NCBI RefSeq assembly: GCF_030504645.1
Contig: NZ_JAUKWQ010000002.1
Coordinates: 186,001-250,000, forward strand
DNA: 64,000 nt
DNA from: Rhizobium oryzicola
GTDB lineage: Bacteria > Pseudomonadota > Alphaproteobacteria > Rhizobiales > Rhizobiaceae
Reading direction: 5' to 3'
The stretch's first letter is position 1. Each line of letters begins with the position of its first letter. A program made the translations under genes and the position numbers. Under the pieces are notes generated by a model. The model searched no databases and was not told where the DNA came from. It saw only the letters and a program-made list of their open reading frames with translations. Below, one piece after another: positions 43,169 to 52,609 of this stretch.

Positions 43169-44185
43169 TTACTTCTTCAGCGCCATGCCGACGCCCTTGC
43201 AGACGAACTTGGTGGAATAGGCCTTCTTGTAATCGAGATCCTTCGGTTCCACGCCGATCGCCACGACGGCGTCGAAGAAGGACTTGTAGCGCTCGTCCGT
43301 GATGCAGCCGATGCCCTTGGTCAGCGCATCGCCGGATTCCAGAATGCCGTACTCCTTCATCTTGGCGATGGAATAGGCGATCTGGCCATCCGTCATTTCC
43401 GGATTGTCCTTCTTGATCAGGTCGTTGGCGGCCTTGTTGTCGCCGTAGAGATACTTGTACCAGCCCTCGATGGTGGCATCGACGAAGCGCTGAACGACCT
43501 CCGGCTTGGTGTCGATCATCTTCTGCGTGGTGGTGATCATCGTGGAATAGGGGTTGTAGCCGGCATCTGCCAGCAGGAAGACTTTCGGTGTCCAGCCGGC
43601 CTGCTTGCCGATTTCATAGGGCTCGGAGGTCAGGTAGCCCTGCTGGGCAGAGGCCTTGTCGGCGATGAAGGGGGCCGGATTGAAGGTGTAGGGCTTGTAC
43701 TGGTCTTCCTTGAAGCCCTTGAAGTTCTTCTTCATCCACTCGAAGTAGGTGGTGTAGCCTTCCTTACCCATGAAGATGGTCTTCAGCTTGGCGAGGTCCT
43801 CGAACTTCTCGACACCGGCATCCGGATGTGCCAGCAGGACCTGCGGGTCCTTCTGGAAGATCGAGGCAACCGAGATCAGCGGGATGCCTTCCTTGACGGC
43901 ATCCATGTCACCCAGCGGGCCGCCCATGTAGAAGTCCACCTTGCCGGCGATCAGCAGCGCGCGGTTGGCGGCGTTCGGGCCGCCCTGCACGATCTTCACC
44001 TTCAGGCCGTATTTCTCATAGGTGCCGTCGGCAACGGCCTGGTAGAAACCGCCATGCTCCGCCTGGGCCAGCCAGTTCGTGCCGTAGGACACTTCATCGA
44101 GGGCGAGCGCCTGGCCGTTGGCGGCAAGGCCCGCCGCCATGGCCATCGCGGCGAGATAGGTCTTTGTTTTCCGCAGCTTGATCAT
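43169..44185 (-). CDS. NMT1/THI5-like ABC substrate-binding protein
   Basis: The 338-residue periplasmic protein starts at MIKLRKTKTYLAAMAM with a Sec signal ending near ANGQALA. The mature part shows VSYGTNWLAQAEHGGFYQAVADG and VKIVQGGPNAANRALLIAGKVDFYMGGP, in parts. These are typical of NMT1/THI5-like binders for thiamine precursors, riboflavin precursors or aromatic/sulphonate substrates. With the cytosine-deaminase-like enzyme in the operon, a pyrimidine ligand is favoured. No TPP riboswitch was seen upstream. Confidence 0.87.
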   Translation of the reverse strand: MIKLRKTKTYLAAMAMAAGLAANGQALALDEVSYGTNWLAQAEHGGFYQAVADGTYEKYGLKVKIVQGGPNAANRALLIAGKVDFYMGGPLGDMDAVKEGIPLISVASIFQKDPQVLLAHPDAGVEKFEDLAKLKTIFMGKEGYTTYFEWMKKNFKGFKEDQYKPYTFNPAPFIADKASAQQGYLTSEPYEIGKQAGWTPKVFLLADAGYNPYSTMITTTQKMIDTKPEVVQRFVDATIEGWYKYLYGDNKAANDLIKKDNPEMTDGQIAYSIAKMKEYGILESGDALTKGIGCITDERYKSFFDAVVAIGVEPKDLDYKKAYSTKFVCKGVGMALKK

Positions 44186-44273
44186 CCCACTGTTCCCTTG
44201 TTTTGTTTGTCGTTCAGTCGGTTGTGCCCAACTGTATTGCTCCATTTCAGCCATCGCATTCGCGCTTTGAAAA

Positions 44274-44339
44274 GCATCAAAATTCGTGCGCATTGATGCC
44301 TTTATGGCAGCGCTTGATTGGTATATGCACAAATTGTGC
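44274..44339. promoter_or_regulatory. Divergent promoter palindromes, candidate LysR operators
   Basis: GCATCAA (44274-44280) with TTGATGC (44293-44299) is a perfect inverted repeat. GCACAA-A-TTGTGC (44327-44339) is a second, perfect around one base. Both lie in the gap between the divergent binding-protein and LysR genes, where LysR proteins usually bind an activation and a recognition site. Confidence 0.5.
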
Positions 44340-44371
44340 TGCATGATCATTTTTAAGGCAATGGGTCTGCC

Positions 44372-45334
44372 ATGCTTCATTCGAGAAAACTGCAATACAT
44401 TGACGAAATTGCCCGCTGCGGTTCCATCCGCAAAGCGGCGGCAAAGCTCAATGTCGCGTCCTCCGCCATCAACCGGCAGATCCTGGCGCTGGAGGAGGAG
44501 TTGGGCGCGCCGATCTTCGAGCGCCTGCCGCGAGGCTTGAGGCTGACAGCGGCAGGCGAGCTTTGCATCGAACATATTCGCGATGTGCTGAAGGCCTATG
44601 ACAAGCTTGAAACGCGGGTGCGCGGGCTGAAGATGCCGCAGGTGGGACGCGTGTCACTGGTCTCCACCGTGGGTCTTGCGGCAGGGCCCCTGCCGGAGAT
44701 CGTGGCGCGCTTTTCGGAAGCGCATCCACGCATGCGCATCCAGCTTGCGATCGATGGGGCGACGACGACCATGAACCCGGTGCTCTCAGGTGAAGTGGAT
44801 ATCGGCATCGGCTTCAACATCCCGGCAACACCGGGCCTGCGCACGCTCGCAAGCTTCGACGTACCGATCGGCGTCGTGCTGCCGCCGGATCATCCGCTGG
44901 CACGCGAGGCGGGGCCGGTCGACCTTGCCAAGGTGGCGCAGGAGCCCCTGGTTCTGGCGCAGCCAGGCATGAGCCTGCGCACGCAGATCAATCTCATTCT
45001 TGCGCCGCTACCCGTCTCCGTCGAGCCGCTGGTGGAGACGGGCGCGCCGGAAACGCTGCGGCATCTAGTGAAGCGCGGCATGGGCCTGACTTTCCTCAAC
45101 CCGCTCGACGTGATCGAGGAATGCCGGCGCGGGGAGCTGATCTTTCGGCCGCTTGCCGAGGGCCAGCGGCGGCACCAGTCGATGAAGATCTTTGCCCGCG
45201 CACGCGCCACGCTGGACACGGCCACCAGCCTGTTTGTTGAATTCCTGATGACCGAGTTTTCGGGTCTGGTGGCGGAACTGCAGCTCAAAGGGCATGCGCC
45301 GTCGCAATCGCAGGCGGCTGAGGTCAAGTCGTGA
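44372..45334 (+). CDS. LysR-family transcriptional regulator
   Basis: The 320-residue protein has the N-terminal HTH (KLQYIDEIARCGSIRKAAAKLNVASSAINRQILALEEELGAPIFERLPRGLRLTAAGE, in parts) and a periplasmic-binding-like effector domain from about residue 95. It is divergent from the NMT1/THI5 ABC operon and most likely activates it in response to the imported ring compound or a metabolite. A small secreted-protein gene overlaps its stop codon. Confidence 0.9.
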   Translation: MLHSRKLQYIDEIARCGSIRKAAAKLNVASSAINRQILALEEELGAPIFERLPRGLRLTAAGELCIEHIRDVLKAYDKLETRVRGLKMPQVGRVSLVSTVGLAAGPLPEIVARFSEAHPRMRIQLAIDGATTTMNPVLSGEVDIGIGFNIPATPGLRTLASFDVPIGVVLPPDHPLAREAGPVDLAKVAQEPLVLAQPGMSLRTQINLILAPLPVSVEPLVETGAPETLRHLVKRGMGLTFLNPLDVIEECRRGELIFRPLAEGQRRHQSMKIFARARATLDTATSLFVEFLMTEFSGLVAELQLKGHAPSQSQAAEVKS

Positions 45335-45618
45335 GAAGGATAGTGATCCTGTGTCTGCTGATTGAAGGTGCCGCGCCCTCGGCTTTCGGTCGCGACCTTC
45401 CGGCAGATGTTGACGCATTCGTCGCCATGCGGGAGCAATGCGATCACTTCCGCTCCGAGCCCGGTGGCGATGCCAGCCGAGATCGCGAGATCGCAAAAGC
45501 GCTACGGACCTACTGCCGTGGCACGGATGCGGAGTTGAAGTCCCTCAAGCAGAAGTATCGCAAAGGCCCATCGGCCGTGCGCGCCCTTCTCGACGGCTTC
45601 GATGATCAGATCGAATAG
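45331..45618 (+). CDS. Small secreted protein of unknown function
   Basis: The 95-residue protein starts with a GTG that overlaps the LysR stop (GTGA), so it is coupled to the regulator gene. The N-terminal MRRIVILCLLIEGAAPSAFG looks like a signal peptide. The mature part is rich in charged residues and has two cysteines (REQCDHF and RTYCRGTD). I do not recognise a family. Low-level expression with the regulator is inferred. Confidence 0.62.
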   Translation: MRRIVILCLLIEGAAPSAFGRDLPADVDAFVAMREQCDHFRSEPGGDASRDREIAKALRTYCRGTDAELKSLKQKYRKGPSAVRALLDGFDDQIE

Positions 45619-45620
45619 AT

Positions 45621-46418
45621 CTAGCCCTGATAGAGATTGCTGAGCGGATAGCGCTTCAGATCCTGCAGAAGCTCGATGAAGCCCGCGACCTGGTGGCGGC
45701 AGATCACGGCGCCCTTTTCGGCGGTGCCCTTGGATGCATCGCCGACCACGCCGGCGGGATTCAGGTCGTGCGCAATCCAGGCAAGCGAATGGGGCGGCAG
45801 CGGCTGCAGGTATTGAGAGTTGGCCTTCATCCATTCCGCCTTGGACGTGAAGTTTTCCGCTCTGTCCATGCGCACCAGTTCGGGGCGGAAATGCAGCATC
45901 AGCGATGTCTCGACTTCGCCGCCGTGAATCCCAAACGCCTGTTCATGCGGGCTGATCAATCCATCAGGGCTGCCGAAGCGGGCCCATTGTGTCGATACGA
46001 CAGCCATGTTGAAGCGGACGCGAATTTCGCGCGCGACGATGTTCATCACGTCAAGATTGCCGCCATGCGAATTGACCATAACCATCTTGCGGACACCGGC
46101 TTCCGCCACCTTGCCACCAATTGCCGTCCAGGCGGGGATGAGAATATCGGCGCCGAGCGACAGCGTGCCGGGGCCGTAGATGTGTTCGTTGGCCTTACCG
46201 ATTTCCTGGGTCGGCAGAACCAGAATGTCGAGATCGGCGGGGCGCTGGCGCTTCAGCTCCGCCAGCATGCCATTGGCAATCGCCACATCGGTGGCAACGG
46301 GCAAATGCGGGCCATGCTGCTCCGTGGAGGCCAGCGGCAGGATCGCGATCGTATCATCCGGTGAAAGCGACGCGAAATCATGCGTGTTGAGTTCGTTCCA
46401 GTAAAACGGCTTCCCCAT
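45621..46418 (-). CDS. Creatininase-family amidohydrolase
   Basis: The 265-residue protein shows LPLASTEQHGPHLPVATDVAIANG near residue 25, MVNSHGGNLDVMN near 112 and FGIHGGEVETSLML near 160. These are the metal-binding Glu, His, Asp, His and Glu sets of creatininase. The family also includes enzymes acting on formamides and other cyclic amides such as FAPy-type compounds. It is convergent with the small secreted-protein gene and next to the ABC/deaminase cluster, so it may act in the same pathway. Confidence 0.87.
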   Translation of the reverse strand: MGKPFYWNELNTHDFASLSPDDTIAILPLASTEQHGPHLPVATDVAIANGMLAELKRQRPADLDILVLPTQEIGKANEHIYGPGTLSLGADILIPAWTAIGGKVAEAGVRKMVMVNSHGGNLDVMNIVAREIRVRFNMAVVSTQWARFGSPDGLISPHEQAFGIHGGEVETSLMLHFRPELVRMDRAENFTSKAEWMKANSQYLQPLPPHSLAWIAHDLNPAGVVGDASKGTAEKGAVICRHQVAGFIELLQDLKRYPLSNLYQG

Positions 46419-46533
46419 GGCAGCGCTCCTTGTTCTTCTCGCTCATGAATTAGGAGAAGAGGCGAGAACCGAAAAGCGCCAAATTCCGTGCGGCGCGCTG
46501 CCTTTTTGTGCGCAGTATTGGTTGCCGCTGCCG

Positions 46534-47418
46534 TCACGCGGCAGGCTTGCCCTTTTCCGCAATGGCGATGCCGCCCAGTGCCAGGGCCAGAGCTAGAATG
46601 TGAAACAGCTGCAGATCTTCGCCAATGATCGCGACCGACAGCAACGTTCCGAACACGGGCACGAGATTGATGAACAGGCCGGCACGGTTGGCACCGATGT
46701 GTTCGATCCCCTTGATATAAAGGATCTGGGCGACGAGGGAGGCAAAGATCGCGGTATAGAGCGCGGCCGCCCAGCCGGATGCGTCCGGCCACTGCGAGGC
46801 AGATCGTGCCTGTTCCCAGATGACAAGCGGCAGGGAGGCCAACAGCGCGAAGAAGGCGGGCACTGCCATCAACGTGCGCCAGTCGATGGGCGGGCGCCAG
46901 CGCAGCAGGATCGTGTAGACCGTATAGGCAACGACGGCGATCAGCATCAGGCCATCCCCGAAATTGACCGACAGCGAGAGCAGCGTCGCCAGATCGCCAT
47001 GTGAGGCGGTGAGCGCCACGCCCACCAGCGTCAGCGAAAAGCCAAGGATCTGCGCCAGCGACACCTTGATGCGAAACAGAATGAAGTTCGCCAGGAAGAT
47101 CAGGAAGGGAATACCTGCCTGCTCGATCACCACGTTGATGGCTGTGGTGTAATGTACGGCGGAATAAAGCAGGACGTTGAAAAGTGTATAGCCGACAATT
47201 CCAAGCAGGGCGAGCAGTGGCCAATTCTTCTTGACCAGCGGCCAGTCCCTCTTCAGGTAGGGAATGGAAATGGCCGTGATGATGATGACGGCAAAAAACC
47301 AGCGCCAGAAGGTCAGCATCATGGGACTGACATGGCCGACGGCAAGCTTTCCGACCACTGCATTGCCGCCCCAGCAAAGCGTCGCGATGATCAGGTACAG
47401 ATAAGCGCGAAGATGCAT
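46534..47418 (-). CDS. EamA/DMT-family transporter
   Basis: The 294-residue protein starts at MHLRAYLYLIIATLCWGGNAVVG, with CGGGAG seven bases before the ATG. It has ten predicted helices in two EamA repeats; the second repeat includes VAQILYIKGIEHIGANRAGLFINLVPVFG (in parts). It likely exports a metabolite or amino acid. It is 115 bases from the creatininase start and may share its promoter region or follow another signal. Confidence 0.88.
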   Translation of the reverse strand: MHLRAYLYLIIATLCWGGNAVVGKLAVGHVSPMMLTFWRWFFAVIIITAISIPYLKRDWPLVKKNWPLLALLGIVGYTLFNVLLYSAVHYTTAINVVIEQAGIPFLIFLANFILFRIKVSLAQILGFSLTLVGVALTASHGDLATLLSLSVNFGDGLMLIAVVAYTVYTILLRWRPPIDWRTLMAVPAFFALLASLPLVIWEQARSASQWPDASGWAAALYTAIFASLVAQILYIKGIEHIGANRAGLFINLVPVFGTLLSVAIIGEDLQLFHILALALALGGIAIAEKGKPAA

Positions 47419-47612
47419 GAGTGTCTCCCGGCAAGCCGCTTGCGCTGTGCGCTGACGGTCATTTTGTTGTCGCAGATAGCCAAGCTGTGTCGGGGCGTCC
47501 ATCTAAAAAGTGGCTAAATAGCCACAAACGGGTCGCTTTCCGGAAAATGACACAGTATAGATGCGCGGGTTTGAGCGGGCGAAATGCCCGGACGTAGCAG
47601 GAAAGCTTCGAG

Positions 47613-48911
47613 ATGACGAATGTCGTGGTAGTCGGTTCGCAATGGGGTGATGAGGGCAAGGGCAAGATTGTCGACTGGCTCTCCGAGCGCGCGGATATCG
47701 TTGTGCGCTATCAGGGCGGCCATAATGCCGGCCATACTCTTGTGATCGATGGCGTCAGCTACAAGCTGTCGCTTCTGCCCTCCGGCGTGGTGCGTCCCGG
47801 CAAGAAGGCCGTGATCGGCAATGGCGTCGTGGTCGACCCGCATGCGCTGATCGCCGAAATCGGCCGCCTCGAAGCACAGGGCGTCAAGGTCACGCCTGAG
47901 AATCTGAGAATCGCCGAAAATGCAACGCTGATCCTGTCGCTGCATCGCGAGTTGGACGGCATGCGTGAAGATGCTGCCTCCAACAGCGGCACCAAGATCG
48001 GCACAACGCGTCGCGGCATTGGCCCGGCCTACGAAGACAAGGTTGGCCGGCGCGCCATCCGCGTGATGGATCTTGCCGATCTCGATGCGCTGGAAGGCAA
48101 GGTCGAGCGTATCCTGACCCATCACAACGCGCTTCGCCGTGGCTTCGGCGCTGCCGAAGTCGAGCACAAGGCAATCATGGAGGAGTTGACCTCGATTGCC
48201 GACAAGGTACTGCCCTTCATGGACAGCGTCTGGCAGTTGCTCGACAAGGAGCGCCGCCAGGGTTCCCGCATCCTGTTCGAAGGCGCGCAAGGGTCGCTGC
48301 TCGATATCGACCATGGCACCTATCCCTTCGTGACCTCTTCCAACACCGTCGCCGGCCAGGCTGCGGCCGGCTCCGGCATGGGCCCGGGCTCGTTGGGTTA
48401 CATCCTCGGTATCACCAAGGCCTACACCACCCGCGTGGGCGAAGGTCCTTTCCCAACGGAGCTGAAGGATGAGATCGGCCAGTTCCTGGGCGAGCGTGGC
48501 CATGAATTTGGCACAGTTACAGGGCGTAAGCGTCGTTGTGGCTGGTTCGATGCGGCGCTGGTGCGCCAATCGGTGGCCACGAACGGCATCACCGGCATTG
48601 CGCTGACCAAGCTTGATGTTCTCGATGGGCTCGATGAATTGAAGATCTGCGTCGGCTATATGCTCGATGGCGAGCAGATCGACTACCTGCCGGCATCGCA
48701 GGCGGCGCAGGCGCGCGTGGAGCCGGTTTACGTGACGCTGGAAGGCTGGAAGGAATCGACTGTGGGCGCGCGCAAATGGGCTGATCTGCCCGCGCAGGCC
48801 ATCAAGTATGTCCGTCAGGTGGAGGAGCTGATCGGTGCGCCGGTAGCGCTTCTTTCCACCAGCCCCGAGCGGGATGACACCATACTTGTGACGGACCCAT
48901 TTGAAGATTAA
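47613..48911 (+). CDS. purA: Adenylosuccinate synthetase
   Basis: The 432-residue enzyme makes adenylosuccinate from IMP, aspartate and GTP in AMP synthesis. [15 protein letters not shown] contains catalytic D13, and [43 protein letters not shown] and the C-terminal GARKWADLP segment are all present. AGGAAA precedes the ATG. The length is normal. The long gene that follows begins 60 bases downstream on the same strand. Confidence 0.97.
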   Translation: MTNVVVVGSQWGDEGKGKIVDWLSERADIVVRYQGGHNAGHTLVIDGVSYKLSLLPSGVVRPGKKAVIGNGVVVDPHALIAEIGRLEAQGVKVTPENLRIAENATLILSLHRELDGMREDAASNSGTKIGTTRRGIGPAYEDKVGRRAIRVMDLADLDALEGKVERILTHHNALRRGFGAAEVEHKAIMEELTSIADKVLPFMDSVWQLLDKERRQGSRILFEGAQGSLLDIDHGTYPFVTSSNTVAGQAAAGSGMGPGSLGYILGITKAYTTRVGEGPFPTELKDEIGQFLGERGHEFGTVTGRKRRCGWFDAALVRQSVATNGITGIALTKLDVLDGLDELKICVGYMLDGEQIDYLPASQAAQARVEPVYVTLEGWKESTVGARKWADLPAQAIKYVRQVEELIGAPVALLSTSPERDDTILVTDPFED

Positions 48912-48971
48912 TGTCCAGCACTATCTACCTTTTCACTCGGTGGTTGAGCCGGTGATCAAGAGAAAGTATCA

Positions 48972-51401
48972 ATGGCCGATTTTGTAGCAGTCATTCGCCG
49001 GGCCGTCGACGGGCTGGCGAACAATACTCCCGAGATGCGTATCCGGGTTTATGACAAGGCTCGCAGCGCCGTTCAGCGGCAGCTGGAGAACATGAAGCCG
49101 CGTCCGACGGATGACATGCTGCGCCGGCAGATGGAAAAGCTCGAAGCGGCAATCGAGTCGGTCGAGAAGGAACACGCCGAAGCGCTGCCACCTGCGGATG
49201 AGCAGATTGCAGCCGAGCCGCACGGCGGCTATGTCGAGCCTGAGGAGCCCGCTGCGGTGGATTCCCATGTTCCGGCTTATGAAGAACCTCATCATGCCGC
49301 ACACGAGGCAGAGGTTGCTCAGCCGCACCATGATGAACCCGTGCATGAGGAGCCTGCTCCTCATGAGCCGGTTGCCTATCACGCGCCGGAGCCGGAACCT
49401 GCGCCTGTCGTGCCTGTCTGGGAAGAACGGCATGCTGCGGAAACGGATGCAGGACCAACAGGCGTGCATCCGTCTGTCCTGCCCATGGCGCCCGAGCCGG
49501 TTGAAGACCCGTGGCAGCCGGAAGAGCCCGGGCATCACCCGGAAGTATTTGCCGAGCCCGAGACGCATCAGGCAAAACACGAACCTGCCGCCTCGCACGA
49601 CGAGACGTGGCGCGACGAAGACCGACGCCCCCATCATCCGTTGATTGAAGATGATGGTACCTTCGACTATCCGGCATCCAGTGCCGGAACTCAGCATGCG
49701 GTCCCGGTGGCTGATGATCATCATCAAGCTCACGAGGACAGCCACGCTCGTGACGAATATGGGCAGGCTGCGGCGCATGCAACGCACTCTGCTGTCTCAG
49801 CACCCCCTGTGCTGGACTGGCCACCGCAGACCAGTGCACCTGAAGCATCTTCCGAAAGCCTCGCCAGCGATTGGGATCTGCCGGAACTGCCGCCCATCTC
49901 TTCAAAGGATGCTGCCCGCGAGCAGGCCCATCAGCATTTCGATGAAACGGCTGCGGTCGAGAGCTTTAACGCCCATTTCGAAGAACCAGCGCATGTGACC
50001 GCCTCCGCACGAATGCCAGCGGTATCCGACATGCCTGATCTGCCGACCGCTGCTGCGGTTGCTGCCGGTCCGGAAGCCGTTGATCCGCTTGCCAACCTGT
50101 TGGCCGCCACGCCGCGCAAGAGCGATCCGATCCCGGCCGCAGCGAAGCCGGAAAGCGATCCCTGGAACGATCTGGAACAACTGATCGGCTACGAGAAGGC
50201 GTCGGAAGCCGCAGGTGCCGCCAAGGCAGCGTCCAGCGATCCCGATGAATTGCCACCGCCGCCGCGCGCCTATCGCGCCACCCCGAAGCCCCGCCGTAGC
50301 TACGCAACGATCTTGTTGGCGTTGGTCGGCCTGGCCGTCGTCGCTGGCGGCGGTTACGCCGTCTGGCTTAATCGCGGTGCGATCGATAACCTGATTAGTG
50401 GCGTCATGGGGCCGCAAAAGGCTGCTGATCAGCCGAAGACGGCCAATGGCACCGCAAAGCCTGCGCCGAACAGTTCATCCTCCTCTGCAGCACCTGCATC
50501 CAATGCGCCTGCTCAGGCGCCACAGGCGCAAGCCCCTGCCTCGCCTTCGGCTGCAACTGCGGCCAATACGACGGCTCCGGTTGCCGGTCCGCAGAAGTTT
50601 ACTCAGCGCCTGCTGCCTGACGGCACGGAAGTCGATCAGGGTGCCGGTAGTGCGCAAGTGGGTGCCAGCGGCCAGTCCGTCGCTCAGTCCACTCCTGCTG
50701 CTGCGGGTTCTACGTCTGCACAGGCGCAGACCCAGGCGCAGGCACAGGCACCTGCGGCAGGACAGGCACCCGGTACGCAGACACCAGCAACGCCGTCGCA
50801 GAACACGCCGCCAGCCAACCCGGCGAACACGCCTGCCGTGACAGGCGAAAAGATCTTCCTCTACGAAGAGCGGATCGGCCAATCCTCGCCGACCGCGATC
50901 GATGGCACTGTCAGCTGGTCGCTACAGCATGAACCCGGCGAGAACGGTCGTCAGGAATCGGTGGTCCAGGGCCGCATCAGTGTTCCCGGTCGGGGCATGA
51001 CGGCGCTCATCACCTTCAAGCGCAATGCAGATGCCTCGCTGCCGGCCAGCCATCTGGTCGAACTCGTCTTCTCGCTGCCGCAGGATTTCGAAGGCGGCGC
51101 GATCGACAGTGTTCAGCGCATTGCCATGAAGCAGACGGAGCAGGATCGCGGCACGCCACTCGTGGCCGTGCCGGCCAAGATTACCGACGACTTCCATATG
51201 ATCGCGCTGAACGATTTCCCGGATGCGCGCGCCAACAATCTTGAACTGCTGCGCTCGCGCAACTGGATGGATATTCCGCTGGTCTATCGCAACGGTCGCC
51301 GCGCGCTGCTGACCCTGCAAAAGGGCAGCCAGGGTGTAAAGGCCTTCGAGGATGCGATCCGCGACTGGAAGGCGGCAGCACCGGCCAAGTCGGGCCAGTA
51401 A
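48972..51401 (+). CDS. Large membrane-anchored protein with long disordered segment and conserved C-terminal domain
   Basis: The 809 residues fall in four parts. An N-terminal helical domain (about 1-70, FVAVIRRAVDGLANNTPEMR) is followed by an acidic His/Glu/Pro-rich disordered region to about 440. One membrane helix follows (YATILLALVGLAVVAGGGYAVWL, near 443-464), then an Ala/Gln/Pro-rich linker with AQ repeats to about 625. The C-terminal globular domain (GEKIFLYEERIGQ to KAFEDAIRDWKAA) would lie in the periplasm. Domain order suggests a tether between cytoplasm and envelope. I do not recognise a named family. It follows purA and has its own terminator. Confidence 0.85.
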   Translation: MADFVAVIRRAVDGLANNTPEMRIRVYDKARSAVQRQLENMKPRPTDDMLRRQMEKLEAAIESVEKEHAEALPPADEQIAAEPHGGYVEPEEPAAVDSHVPAYEEPHHAAHEAEVAQPHHDEPVHEEPAPHEPVAYHAPEPEPAPVVPVWEERHAAETDAGPTGVHPSVLPMAPEPVEDPWQPEEPGHHPEVFAEPETHQAKHEPAASHDETWRDEDRRPHHPLIEDDGTFDYPASSAGTQHAVPVADDHHQAHEDSHARDEYGQAAAHATHSAVSAPPVLDWPPQTSAPEASSESLASDWDLPELPPISSKDAAREQAHQHFDETAAVESFNAHFEEPAHVTASARMPAVSDMPDLPTAAAVAAGPEAVDPLANLLAATPRKSDPIPAAAKPESDPWNDLEQLIGYEKASEAAGAAKAASSDPDELPPPPRAYRATPKPRRSYATILLALVGLAVVAGGGYAVWLNRGAIDNLISGVMGPQKAADQPKTANGTAKPAPNSSSSSAAPASNAPAQAPQAQAPASPSAATAANTTAPVAGPQKFTQRLLPDGTEVDQGAGSAQVGASGQSVAQSTPAAAGSTSAQAQTQAQAQAPAAGQAPGTQTPATPSQNTPPANPANTPAVTGEKIFLYEERIGQSSPTAIDGTVSWSLQHEPGENGRQESVVQGRISVPGRGMTALITFKRNADASLPASHLVELVFSLPQDFEGGAIDSVQRIAMKQTEQDRGTPLVAVPAKITDDFHMIALNDFPDARANNLELLRSRNWMDIPLVYRNGRRALLTLQKGSQGVKAFEDAIRDWKAAAPAKSGQ

Positions 51402-51428
51402 TCCGCCATTGCTGCTTCCACGCACAAA

Positions 51429-51463
51429 AAAATCCGCCCTTCAGCCAAACTGGGGCGGATTTT
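51429..51463. terminator. Bidirectional intrinsic terminator
   Basis: AAAATCCGCCC (51429-51439) pairs with GGGCGGATTTT (51453-51463), with an A-run before and a T-run after. It ends both the large membrane-anchored protein gene and rpoH. Confidence 0.9.
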
Positions 51464-51487
51464 TGTTTTAAAATTCAGAGGAAATGA

Positions 51488-52390
51488 TCAGGCGTCGACG
51501 ACGCGCAGCGCCTTGGCCTGTGCCAAAGCTTCCTTCTGCACGGCTTCCTGAACCTTCTCGAAAGCACGCACTTCGATCTGGCGCACGCGCTCGCGACTGA
51601 TGTCGAATTCGGCGGACAGCTCTTCCAGCGTCACCGGATCGTCGGTCAGGCGGCGGGCCTCGAAGATGCGGCGCTCGCGCTCATTCAGAACGCCCAGGGC
51701 CTTCTCCAGCATGCGACGGCGCGTTTCCAGCTCGTCCTGTTCGATCAGAACTTCTTCCTGGCTTTCGTGGTCGTCCACCAGCCAATCCTGCCACTGGCCG
51801 GATTCGCCTTCGGTTGCGCGGATAGGTGCGTTCAGTGATGCATCGCCCGAGAGGCGACGGTTCATCGAGACGACTTCCTCCTCGGACACGTTGAGCTTCG
51901 TGGCGATTTCCTTCACCTGGTCGGGCTTCAGATCACCTTCGTCGATCGCCTGGATGCGGCCTTTCAGGCGGCGCAGGTTGAAAAACAGGCGCTTCTGGTT
52001 GGCAGTCGTGCCCATTTTCACCAGCGACCACGAGCGCAGGATATATTCCTGGATCGAAGCCTTGATCCACCACATGGCGTAGGTTGCCAGGCGGAAGCCA
52101 CGTTCAGGATCAAACTTCTTCACGGCCTGCATCAGACCGACATTGCCCTCGGATACCACTTCGCCGATCGGCAGGCCGTAGCCGCGATAACCCATAGCGA
52201 TCTTCGCCACGAGACGGAGGTGGCTGGTCACAAGGCGATGGGCAGCATCCCGGTCTCCGTGCTCAGCGTAGCGTTTCGCGAGCATGTATTCCTGCTGGGG
52301 TTCCAGCATCGGGAACTTGCGGATTTCATCCAGGTAACGGTTCAGGCCGGCTTCGCCGGCGGTAATGGATGGAAGCGTATTGCGGGCCAT
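51488..52390 (-). CDS. rpoH: RNA polymerase heat-shock sigma factor
   Basis: The 300-residue sigma factor has region 1.2 (LNRYLDEIRKFPMLEPQQEYMLAKRY), region 2 with GLPIGEVVSEGNVGLMQAVKKFDPERG, the RpoH box QKRLFFNLRRLKG and region 4 with ERVRQIEVRAFEKVQEA. These features identify sigma-32. It directs transcription of heat-shock genes. A TTGAAA-N16-TTATCT promoter lies about 100 bases upstream. Rhizobiaceae often carry two rpoH genes, and which one this is cannot be told from the window. Confidence 0.95.
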   Translation of the reverse strand: MARNTLPSITAGEAGLNRYLDEIRKFPMLEPQQEYMLAKRYAEHGDRDAAHRLVTSHLRLVAKIAMGYRGYGLPIGEVVSEGNVGLMQAVKKFDPERGFRLATYAMWWIKASIQEYILRSWSLVKMGTTANQKRLFFNLRRLKGRIQAIDEGDLKPDQVKEIATKLNVSEEEVVSMNRRLSGDASLNAPIRATEGESGQWQDWLVDDHESQEEVLIEQDELETRRRMLEKALGVLNERERRIFEARRLTDDPVTLEELSAEFDISRERVRQIEVRAFEKVQEAVQKEALAQAKALRVVDA

Positions 52391-52493
52391 AAAGCACCCT
52401 TTCTCTTAATCTCGTCCCCGGCTCCCGCTATGGCAGCGCGGCAAGCCGTGTGGCGCGGGTCATTTCCCTCGACCCCGCACCAAGCCATGTGAC

Positions 52494-52521
52494 AGATAAG
52501 TACGGCGAAAGGGTGTTTCAA
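52494..52521 (-). promoter_or_regulatory. Candidate promoter of rpoH
   Basis: On the minus strand TTGAAA (52521-52516), 16 bases, TTATCT (52499-52494) gives a good housekeeping-type promoter. The preceding C makes it CTTGAAA, so autoregulation by RpoH is also possible. Confidence 0.45.
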
Positions 52522-52609
52522 GCGATGACCGAGGTCAACCTCGCGTGACCGGAATGTTATGGGACGAAACGGCTGGAGACTCTTGGATGTTCCCGCGATC
52601 GTTACAGTT

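Noticed and set aside
44186..44371. TPP riboswitch upstream of the NMT1/THI5-type binding protein
   Set aside because: No THI-box core (CUGAGA and the paired conserved strand) is visible in the leader.
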